DNA from: Microcaldota archaeon
Lineage (GTDB): Archaea > Micrarchaeota > Micrarchaeia > Micrarchaeales > CABMGC01
DNA: 36,752 nucleotides
Assembly (NCBI GenBank): GCA_021804105.1
Contig: JAJZKP010000008.1
Coordinates: 1 to 36,752 of the forward strand
Direction of reading: 5' to 3'
The stretch's first letter is position 1; every line of letters starts with the position of its first letter. Below are positions 30,928 to 36,752 of this stretch, one piece after another. A model generated the notes under the pieces. The model was not told the origin of the DNA, ran no database searches, and saw only the letters and a program-made list of their open reading frames with translations. The translations under genes were made by a program, and so were the position numbers.

Positions 30928-31892
30928 GCAATTAACCTCTTCTCTGAATATCTCTGTCTACCATTGAAAGCTTCTATAAGTTCCCTTATGCCTTTCTCTA
31001 CGCCAATCTTAGGCTTGTACCCCAGCTCCTTTAGCGCCCTTGATATATCTATCCTCCTGTTGCTTGTAAGGAATCTCAATTCGTCGCTGTCGATGTCCTT
31101 GGTCTTAGCCATCAAGTTCATTATTATATTGCTTATCTGCCTGTTAGGCTTTTGCACATGCAGCAGTTCCGCAGTCAGAGAGAAGAGCTGCTTTTGCGTG
31201 TGATCTTGCCCATCGGAAATGTTGAATGTCTTACCGTTCGATGCATTCTTGTCCATTGCAAGTATGAACCCCTGCGCGATATCGCTCACGTGGACTATGG
31301 AGAGATAGTTATCACCATCGCCTATAAGATAGGCCTTCCCATCTTTTATAAAGGATATGAGCTTGAAGAATGAGTCCTCGAAGCCAGGTCCGTACGCAGC
31401 CGCAAGTCTTATTATGGCATAGTCCATTGATTCGCTTTCCTCCCGAACCAGGTTCTCGGCCAGCATCTTGCTGTAACCATACTTGTCAGTTGGCTTTAGC
31501 TCAGATTCCTCATTGAGTCTTTCCTTCCGCCATCTTCCGTATACGTCTACTGTGCTTGGAAATATGAATTTCTTTACTCCGTTGTCCTTGCAGGCATCGA
31601 GCAATGTTCTTGTACCCACAACATTGGTATTGAGTATCTGCTCTGTAGTAGCTTTATATTCGCTGACAATGGCAGCGAAATGCATAACTACGTCGACATC
31701 ATGGCATGCAGCCTCTACTACTTTCTGGTTATTTATATCGCCAAGGTAGGGGACAGTGCCTGCCGGCAATGTGAGTGCGTGCTCCTTGTTCTGCACCAGG
31801 GAATGAACTATGTGCCCTTTTTCGATCAGAATCCTGGCAATATACCTGCCCATCCTGCCGCTTGCCCCGGTAACCAGTATCCTCTTTGCCAT
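30924..31892 (-). CDS. NAD-dependent epimerase/dehydratase (extended SDR)
   Basis: The 322-aa extended short-chain dehydrogenase starts AKRILVTGASGRMGRYIA with the nucleotide motif TGxxGxxG at 8-15. It has LGDINNQ (Asp for adenine), HFAAIVSEYK, FPSTVDVYG (catalytic Ser/Thr) and Y138-x3-K142 in YGYSK. Probably a nucleotide-sugar epimerase or dehydratase or a sterol/isoprenoid-type dehydrogenase; the substrate cannot be told. The ATG at 31892 follows GTGAT and is 4 nt after the upstream stop; the frame is open 17 codons further up, but that part lacks the family start. Its neighbour GGGPS suggests a role in the envelope or lipids. Confidence 0.87.
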   Translation of the reverse strand: MAKRILVTGASGRMGRYIARILIEKGHIVHSLVQNKEHALTLPAGTVPYLGDINNQKVVEAACHDVDVVMHFAAIVSEYKATTEQILNTNVVGTRTLLDACKDNGVKKFIFPSTVDVYGRWRKERLNEESELKPTDKYGYSKMLAENLVREESESMDYAIIRLAAAYGPGFEDSFFKLISFIKDGKAYLIGDGDNYLSIVHVSDIAQGFILAMDKNASNGKTFNISDGQDHTQKQLFSLTAELLHVQKPNRQISNIIMNLMAKTKDIDSDELRFLTSNRRIDISRALKELGYKPKIGVEKGIRELIEAFNGRQRYSEKRLIA

Positions 31893-31896
31893 ATTA

Positions 31897-32727
31897 TCAC
31901 ACGATACTCTTTTCACCGGCATTATCCAGCAATTTGCCTGCAAGGAACCGCATATATTTCTCTGGTACGTTGTTCATTGCATATGCCTGCCAGTCCTTAC
32001 CGAAAGGCAGGTAGATGCTGGTCCTTGCGCCCCTCTTGGCCAGCTTCTTGATCTTCTTGCTGCTGTCACCGAATCTGAACTCGAATATGACAGTCTTGCC
32101 ACTTTTTCCGCCAGATAGAATGCGCTTTATTAGGGAGTCAGGAGGGGAGAGCATAACAGTATTTGATGAGCTGTCGCAGATATTCACAAATCTTTTTTCG
32201 AGAGCCATCTCCTTGGCCTTATCAGTCTCAATGTTGTCGAATATGGCCTTAAAGGATTTGACTCCCTTATGGCTTTTCGCAACCCTTGCCATGTCAATAG
32301 CCTGAACAGCCATCCCGAACCCTTTTGAGTCGTCAAATCTGTTGTCCAAGAATGCGTTTCCGAGGGGTACCTCCGCCCATACGAATACGCCATACTTGTT
32401 GCCTGCCTTGATTATTTCAGCCAGGTTTTCTGATGCAGTAGCCTCGTCTATGTCGAGCCCGAGCTGATTGAGCGGCGCCTGTATGCTGGCTTTTAGTCCT
32501 AGCCTGGATATCTGTCTGACCAATTCCAGATAGGTTGTGGTGATGTATTTGGTTTTCTGCCTGTTCGCTACGCTGTTGCTAAGGAAGGTTATAGACACAT
32601 GCATGTTCTTGCTGTTGAGTTCCTTGGCTTTTTCCAGCGCAGAGCTCATAGTAGTTCCTGAAACATGTTTCTTCACCAGCCCGTATAGAATCCTTTCAAC
32701 GAAAGAGTCGTCCTTCAAGCATACCAC
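31897..32727 (-). CDS. Proline-dehydrogenase-like TIM-barrel protein, probably not a standard PRODH
   Basis: The protein shows the PRODH layout: ALEKAKELNSKNMHVSITFL, LVRQISRLGLKASIQAPLNQLGLDID (family: isvKlSqLGL), YGVFVWAEVP, and C-terminal RTSIYLPFGKDWQAYAMNN (family: VRVYVPYGxDWxxYxxRR). By eye the substrate-binding Arg pair (RRxxE) is replaced by NNVPE and the lysine of the KlSqLGL strand by proline, so classic proline oxidation looks unlikely. The start is uncertain: the frame reaches an ATG at 32820 that overlaps the truD start, but the A/T box at 32778-32787 puts transcription near 32757, so a GTG at 32727 or a TTG at 32718 is likelier. It heads the five-gene operon. Confidence 0.6.
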   Translation of the reverse strand: MVCLKDDSFVERILYGLVKKHVSGTTMSSALEKAKELNSKNMHVSITFLSNSVANRQKTKYITTTYLELVRQISRLGLKASIQAPLNQLGLDIDEATASENLAEIIKAGNKYGVFVWAEVPLGNAFLDNRFDDSKGFGMAVQAIDMARVAKSHKGVKSFKAIFDNIETDKAKEMALEKRFVNICDSSSNTVMLSPPDSLIKRILSGGKSGKTVIFEFRFGDSSKKIKKLAKRGARTSIYLPFGKDWQAYAMNNVPEKYMRFLAGKLLDNAGEKSIV

Positions 32728-32777
32728 TCGCAAGCCGCATGGCCAGTGTTTCTTCTTGATAGTATGTAGCCTTATGC

Positions 32778-32787
32778 TAATATATAT
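32778..32787. promoter_or_regulatory. Shared divergent A/T box for truD and the PRODH-like operon
   Basis: TAATATATAT lies ~36 nt before the truD ATG. On the minus strand it predicts a start near 32757, which argues against the longest frame of the PRODH-like gene (ATG at 32820). Confidence 0.5.
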
Positions 32788-32818
32788 TGCTTGCTGATAT
32801 CTTTTAATAACGAGTCGC

Positions 32819-34063
32819 ATGCTTCATTTATCTAATGCTGAGGGCACTGGGGGAACGATAAAGTCAAACCCGTCAGACTTCATTGTAAAGGAGATAACCG
32901 GCAGGGGGAAAGTGCTGGAACCTGGCAGGCAGTACGCCTGTACGGATCTTGAAGAGGAGCAGGCATCAGAGGGCAAGTTCGCTACCTTTGTACTGCAGAA
33001 AACAAATTGGAACACGGTACAGGCACTTGTCAGTATAGCGAAAGTGCTTGGCAGGGGCAAGAAGTCTATAGGTTACGCAGGGACGAAGGACAGAACATCT
33101 GTCTCTGTGCAGCTAGCAAGCATATACGGAGCTGAACCTGAAAGGCTCCTTGCGCTGCACTTGAAAGACATATCGATAAACGGAGCATGGAGGAGCAATG
33201 GGATAGAACTGGGTAGTAATCTCGGCAATGCGTTTGACATAGTGATAGAAAGTGTGAAGAGCATAGGCAACGCCGAGACTGCTATAGCTTCGCTAAATGG
33301 AAGATTTCCAAACTATTTCGACAGGCAGAGGTTTGGATCAAGACTGAACAATGCCAGGGTAGGCATCTCAATAATGCGCGGCGACTTTGAAGCGGCTGTA
33401 TTTGCCATACTGACAGACACTTCCGGGGAGACAAACAAAGGCGCAGTAGAGGCAAGGGAAAGACTCTCAAACGAGAGAGATTTCAAGGCTGCACTCTCCT
33501 ACTTCCCCAGATACCTCAAGAATGAGTCTTACATGATGAATTATCTTGCATACCATGAAAACGACTATGCCGGGGCGCTGCGAAGGATTCCTCGGGGCAT
33601 ATCGATGATGTTCATACACGCCGTGCAGTCACTTGTGTTCAATCTCATTGTTGAGGAAAGGATACGCAATGGCAATTTCAACTCTGGGATATGGTGCAGG
33701 AGTAACTCTTATGGCTTCCCTGATCTCGAGAACGTGACAGTTGATAGTACATGCTTTCCGGTGATTCCACTCATAGGCTATGAGACAATGGATAAGCACA
33801 TAAGCGAACTGGATAGAGGCATACTGGAGGATTTGGGGATAAGTAAGGAATCGTTCAGGATAAGAAGCATGCCGGAACTCAGCATGAAAGGTGCATACAG
33901 GACCATGCTCGCGCCATTCAAGGACTTAATTATAAGCGGGGATGAAGACAAAATGCGGCTCTCTTTTTCGATACCGTCAGGGGCATACGCTACCGTGCTT
34001 ATAAACGAGGTGACAAAGTCCGATGACCTGAGCCTTGACCTCCTTGCTCCTCGGAAATTGTAA
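32819..34063 (+). CDS. truD: tRNA pseudouridine synthase TruD
   Basis: Makes pseudouridine 13 in tRNA (and 35 in some pre-tRNAs of archaea/eukaryotes). The 414-aa protein has the family start GTIKSNPSDFIVKEI, FVLQKTNWNTVQALVSIAKV, the catalytic motif GYAGTKDRTSVSVQ (Asp in AGTKDR), FPNYFDRQRFG, and the TRUD insertion before RIRSMPELSMKGAYR. Length matches archaeal TruD. The ATG at 32819 is supported by the A/T box 36 nt upstream. The gene is followed by tRNA-Ser on the other strand. Confidence 0.94.
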   Translation: MLHLSNAEGTGGTIKSNPSDFIVKEITGRGKVLEPGRQYACTDLEEEQASEGKFATFVLQKTNWNTVQALVSIAKVLGRGKKSIGYAGTKDRTSVSVQLASIYGAEPERLLALHLKDISINGAWRSNGIELGSNLGNAFDIVIESVKSIGNAETAIASLNGRFPNYFDRQRFGSRLNNARVGISIMRGDFEAAVFAILTDTSGETNKGAVEARERLSNERDFKAALSYFPRYLKNESYMMNYLAYHENDYAGALRRIPRGISMMFIHAVQSLVFNLIVEERIRNGNFNSGIWCRSNSYGFPDLENVTVDSTCFPVIPLIGYETMDKHISELDRGILEDLGISKESFRIRSMPELSMKGAYRTMLAPFKDLIISGDEDKMRLSFSIPSGAYATVLINEVTKSDDLSLDLLAPRKL

Positions 34064-34108
34064 GAATAAAGGTTAGGCAGTTTGGCAATTGACCCGCGCA
34101 AGTAAATA

Positions 34109-34208
34109 CGCCGGGGTAGGGATTTGAACCCTAACTTCCTTGCGGAAACCAGATCTCGAGTTTCGCCTGCATAACAACTGGCGCGTTACCGGATTCCGCC
34201 ACCCCGGC
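34109..34208 (-). tRNA. tRNA-Ser (anticodon CGA) with a 16-nt intron
   Basis: On the minus strand, acceptor GCCGGGG (34208-34202) pairs with CCCCGGC (34116-34110), with discriminator G at 34109 as in tRNA-Ser. The D-arm is GCG...CGC. The T-arm is TAGGG-TTCAAAT-CCCTA. A long variable arm TTTCC-GCAA-GGAAG is present. The anticodon stem works only if 16 nt (34162-34177) are removed: CCAG + A pairs with TCTGG and closes CTCGAGA, anticodon CGA at 34158-34156. Mature length is 84 nt plus CCA, which is not encoded. An ATATAAATCC stretch lies ~32 nt upstream. Confidence 0.88.
34162..34177 (-). other. Noncanonical tRNA intron (position 30/31)
   Basis: The 16-nt insertion splits the anticodon stem after nucleotide 30. 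The exon sequence CGCC pairs with GGCG at the 3' part of the intron (4 bp). The flanking 3-nt bulges are AG^T and AA^A, cut points that give exactly the needed exon junction. Inside, TGT pairs with GCA around a 3-nt loop. This is a bulge-helix-bulge motif, though the outer helix is only one pair, i.e. a relaxed form. Confidence 0.75.
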
Positions 34209-34348
34209 GCAGTACGAACTTATTATGCAGCTATGGATTTATATTGATGGCACAGACTCTGCGCGATTTTGGAAAGCACAAACCGGGGAACCGACGAAAG
34301 TATATAAAAGAGATTGGTATAATGTAGAGTATCAATGGGTTTAAGCTA

Positions 34349-35899
34349 ATGGAAGTTACGTTAGGAGATTATAGGATACGTTTCCTGGGCATAATAATGT
34401 TTTCCGTGCTCACTGCAATGGGCCTGATATTCTCTGTTTATCTGCTCCTTAATGCGCAATCCGCATATACATATGCCATAGCCATTATGTTCTTCTGCCT
34501 GTCTGCATTATCTGGGGTATTCAACATCGCGTCATCATATTGGTATTATCGCTCATATTTCTATGACGTGCACATAGATAGTATTACTAAATCGCTAAAG
34601 CCCCTCTCTAAATTTCCCACAGTTGCAATAGCAGTACCTACATTCAATGAAGATCCGGATATGGTCATTGAGAACATGAAGATCCTCAAAGGCATGAACT
34701 ATCCAAGTGACAAAAAGCATTACTACCTGCTTGATGACTCGACAAATGCTGACACAAGGTCAAAACTCAGCAGCTTCAGCAAGAAGAATGGCATTACTTA
34801 TCTGCATAGGAATAGCAGAAGGGGTTACAAGGCGGGTGCATTGAACAACATGCTTAAGCACTCAAAAGAAGAGTTCGTCGCGGTTTTCGACTACGATGAA
34901 ATGCTCACAGACAGGAACTTCCTAATGGAAACACTGCCCTATTTCAGTGATGCAAGCGTATCTTACGTGCAGACCGAGAAAAGATATGCAAAGGGCACCC
35001 TGTTCTCCGATACAGTAGACCTTTTCGACGCTTTCTTCTTCAAATTTATACAACCTGCAAGGGCACTCAATAATACTGCAATCTTTGCTGGCTCATGCGG
35101 TATAATAAGGAGAGATGCGATAGACAGCATTGGCGGATTCCCAGAATACATAATAGAGGACACGTTCTTCAGCTTTGAGTCGGACATTAACAAGTACAAG
35201 AGCTTATACGTCCCGAAGGTATATGCGCTTGGCAAGCCCATAAATACATTCAGCGAGCTTGCGAAACAGCAATGGAGATATAATTATGGTGATACGCAAT
35301 TCCTGAAATACTTCTTCACACGTAAGAAAAGTGAAAACAAGAAGCTGCTTTCGCCGCTCTCTAAGATAGATTACATGACCCATGGTTTTGGACTCAATTA
35401 CCTATCTACGATACTTCTATTGTTTACTATAATATCTGTTTTCATTGTCTTCTCAACATTCCCGGTATCACATATCACCTTGAAAAACCTCTTTGCCACG
35501 AACAACCTGAATATTTACCTTGAGCTATTCGGAGTGTCGGCACTGCTCGTATCGATATTGACCCCCGTTATACTTACTAAGCTCTACTTCAATTCTGCAA
35601 AGAAGGGCTTTATGATATTTATAGTGAACTTCGCTCTTGTACTTGTTAGGACTAAAGCTGCAATAAGCGCAGTATTCAGCATAAATCCAAAGGCCAGGTG
35701 GGTTCGTATAAATACGAGGGATGAAATGAGTCTCACACGTGCAATCAAGAACTCGCTTGCAGAAGTGAGTTTCTCGGCATTATTGGTATCTCTCGGTGCC
35801 GTGGCTATATTTATAGATAACTTCTCAGGGGGAGTATGGCTGCTCTGGTATGGGCTTCTCTACAGCTCGACGTTCTTCTTCTTTTACAAGTATGGTTAG
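34349..35899 (+). CDS. Family 2 glycosyltransferase, cellulose-synthase-like
   Basis: A 516-aa membrane glycosyltransferase. Two N-terminal helices (~11-35, 41-62), a cytosolic GT2 domain, and several C-terminal helices from ~355. Catalytic motifs in order: IAVPTFNEDPD (95-104), DDS (129-131), DYD (181-183, the DxD motif), IEDT (269-272, general base of the TED type), and QQWRY (307-311, variant of QxxRW). It should polymerise or transfer a sugar from a UDP/GDP donor across the membrane for a surface polysaccharide; the sugar is unknown. An A/T box TATATAAAA (34301-34309) lies 45 nt upstream. DUF424 follows after 3 nt. Confidence 0.88.
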   Translation: MEVTLGDYRIRFLGIIMFSVLTAMGLIFSVYLLLNAQSAYTYAIAIMFFCLSALSGVFNIASSYWYYRSYFYDVHIDSITKSLKPLSKFPTVAIAVPTFNEDPDMVIENMKILKGMNYPSDKKHYYLLDDSTNADTRSKLSSFSKKNGITYLHRNSRRGYKAGALNNMLKHSKEEFVAVFDYDEMLTDRNFLMETLPYFSDASVSYVQTEKRYAKGTLFSDTVDLFDAFFFKFIQPARALNNTAIFAGSCGIIRRDAIDSIGGFPEYIIEDTFFSFESDINKYKSLYVPKVYALGKPINTFSELAKQQWRYNYGDTQFLKYFFTRKKSENKKLLSPLSKIDYMTHGFGLNYLSTILLLFTIISVFIVFSTFPVSHITLKNLFATNNLNIYLELFGVSALLVSILTPVILTKLYFNSAKKGFMIFIVNFALVLVRTKAAISAVFSINPKARWVRINTRDEMSLTRAIKNSLAEVSFSALLVSLGAVAIFIDNFSGGVWLLWYGLLYSSTFFFFYKYG

Positions 35900-35902
35900 T
35901 AG

Positions 35903-36211
35903 ATGATATATCTTAGACTTCATGAGACAGATAGGGGCGCGATAGTTGCAATGTGCGACAAAGAGCTCCTTGGGAAGGTCTTTAGCGAAGGTAAGCACGA
36001 GATAGATCTTAAGAAGTATGCAGATTTCTACAAAGGCGACCTTTTGGATAGAAATGCCGCAGAGAAGATGATATCTAAGGAGAGCATATATACCGCCAAC
36101 ATAGTAGGGAAGGAATCGGTAGGCATATGCGTGGATAAGGGCCTGGCATCAGAAAGCGATATAGCCATGATCTCAGGGGTGCCTTATCTGCATATATACA
36201 GGATCGCTTGA
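35903..36211 (+). CDS. DUF424 family protein
   Basis: A 102-aa protein matching the archaeal DUF424 pattern: IYLRLHETDRGAIVAMCDKE, LLGKVFSEGKHEIDL, FYKGDLLD, NIVGKESVGICVDKGLASES and ISGVPYLHIYR. Function is unknown; the family is widespread in archaea, which suggests a basic housekeeping role. It starts 3 nt after the glycosyltransferase stop and is probably co-transcribed. Confidence 0.85.
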   Translation: MIYLRLHETDRGAIVAMCDKELLGKVFSEGKHEIDLKKYADFYKGDLLDRNAAEKMISKESIYTANIVGKESVGICVDKGLASESDIAMISGVPYLHIYRIA

Positions 36212-36216
36212 TTTTG

Positions 36217-36483
36217 TCAGAGTCTTCGTGCCCGAAGCACAGGCGCAGGATCCATTATCGCCTTTGAGTCTTGTACTGAAGTTGGTTTGATATGCGACGG
36301 CATGGTCGGTCTTGGCATATACCTGAAAGGGTTAGTGCCAGGGCCATACAGGAGATGGGTTATGTCATCCTTGTGATATCTCTGGTTGTGCGACTCAGCG
36401 TGTTCCTCTCTTCTTTCCAATTGCCGTATCTGATCCACCAAACCAGACTCTCGGGGTTGTCTTTTTCCAATTCTTATCTTCAT
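36217..36483 (-). CDS. Small basic hypothetical protein
   Basis: An 88-aa frame (KIRIGKRQPRESGLVDQIRQ at the start) rich in Arg, His and Pro, without membrane helices. I recognise no family. The ATG at 36483 follows a purine-rich GCGAGAGA and a TTTTTTAAATTAGG stretch (~36493-36506), with a 16-bp palindrome upstream at 36508-36523. It converges with the DUF424 gene, 5 nt apart. The opposite-strand frame (36292-36495) looks like a shadow. It is the least certain of the long frames. Confidence 0.45.
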   Translation of the reverse strand: MKIRIGKRQPRESGLVDQIRQLERREEHAESHNQRYHKDDITHLLYGPGTNPFRYMPRPTMPSHIKPTSVQDSKAIMDPAPVLRARRL

Positions 36484-36507
36484 TCTCTCGCCTAATTTAA
36501 AAAACTA

Positions 36508-36523
36508 ATATCCAATTGGATAT
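36508..36523. repeat. Perfect 16-bp palindrome, candidate operator
   Basis: ATATCCAATTGGATAT is its own reverse complement over 16 bp. It sits just upstream of the A/T box of the small gene starting at 36483. A second inverted repeat, AAATATT/AATATTT with a 7-nt loop, follows at 36534-36554. Confidence 0.5.
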
Positions 36524-36554
36524 GGCTTTATTTAAATATTTTGTCAGAATATTT

Positions 36555-36752
36555 GTATGAAAGATAACTAGCAGATATGAAATAACGTGGGTTAGGGGCA
36601 GATAAGGACCGGATCCGGCTTACTCCATGCTTATCTTAGGTATCGTCAAACCTTGCCAAGGTTTATAAAGATTATTGCCACTAATATTAGGTTTGGTGCT
36701 TCTGTGGCCACCAAGAGCTTGTAGAGGATAAGTTCTCGAGAGCTACTTTTGC
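36555..36752. other. Right-end noncoding region with several inverted repeats
   Basis: No frame of note is present. Inverted repeats: AGATAAG (36600-36606) with CTTATCT (36630-36636), enclosing CCGGATCCGG; AAACCTT-gcc-AAGGTTT (36648-36664), overlapping a GTTTATAAAG box (36661-36670); and TTGGTG (36695-36700) with CACCAA (36711-36716). The last part could be the 5' end of an RNA gene or leader that continues beyond the window. Confidence 0.3.

Noticed and set aside
31897-32820. Use of the ATG at 32820 as start of the PRODH-like gene
   Set aside because: It would overlap the truD start codon and lie upstream of the only A/T box; the extra ~30 residues do not match the family.
34109-34208. Reading this tRNA as tRNA-Asn from the GTT in the unspliced loop
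   Set aside because: The long variable arm, G73, and a good 5-bp anticodon stem after splicing fit tRNA-Ser(CGA); the GTT reading leaves no closing stem.
1-36752. CRISPR arrays, insertion sequences, integrase or phage genes
   Set aside because: No regularly spaced repeats, transposase or integrase motifs, or terminal repeats around coding genes were found in any part of the window.

Overview
The window is archaeal. It encodes aPelota, ribosomal protein L21e, a TATA-binding protein, archaeal-type GluRS, Pth2, TruD, NreA, RNase Z and geranylgeranylglyceryl phosphate synthase, and most transcription units have a TATA-like box 25-36 nt upstream of the start codon, often with little or no leader. 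The compact layout (4-nt ATGA/GTGA overlaps, divergent pairs sharing one A/T box), a Methanococcus-like S-layer N-terminus, a class III 'QSAIEFL' pilin signal, a half-size TBP and an RqcH without its C-terminal domain suggest a DPANN archaeon, most likely a Micrarchaeota/ARMAN-type lineage. That placement is inference from gene content; no marker was searched against a database.

Layout: 1-2485 (minus) is a large S-layer-type protein cut by the window edge, followed by a structured intergenic region that may carry a ~120-nt RNA. 2.8-6.0 kb holds pth2, a hypothetical gene, ilvE, a metallo-beta-lactamase-fold hydrolase and a vapBC pair. 6.0-9.1 kb (minus) is an apparent operon menA - menG - menG - ksgA, the late steps of a quinone pathway with two methyltransferases. 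9.15-10.5 kb is rpiB-prs (ribose-5-P to PRPP). 10.5-13.5 kb (minus) is exported protein - gltX - hypothetical. 13.6-17.1 kb is an FKBP, two tiny membrane proteins and a VirB4/HerA-like ATPase in the order of virB2-virB3-virB4. Then come nreA (minus), nudix-M24 peptidase-tRNA-Pro, a duplicated Lrp-like regulator and thiL-thiE.

23.2-28.1 kb has a coiled-coil protein divergent from a pilin-like secreted protein, aPelota divergent from a DedA membrane protein, a possible 38-aa four-cysteine ORF, the single-repeat TBP and L21e. 28.1-32.7 kb (minus) is one tightly packed unit: PRODH-like protein - SDR - GGGP synthase - RqcH N-terminal part - RNase Z, mixing lipid synthesis with ribosome quality control and tRNA maturation. 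32.8-36.5 kb has truD, an intron-containing tRNA-Ser(CGA), a cellulose-synthase-like glycosyltransferase, a DUF424 protein and a small basic ORF. The last 250 nt hold several inverted repeats and no convincing gene.

The items most worth following are the single-repeat TBP, the VirB2/B3/B4-like cassette (possibly a Ced/Ted-like DNA transfer or pilus system), the 16-nt noncanonical tRNA intron, and the RqcH that stops before its NFACT-R domain. No CRISPR array, insertion sequence or transposase was seen.
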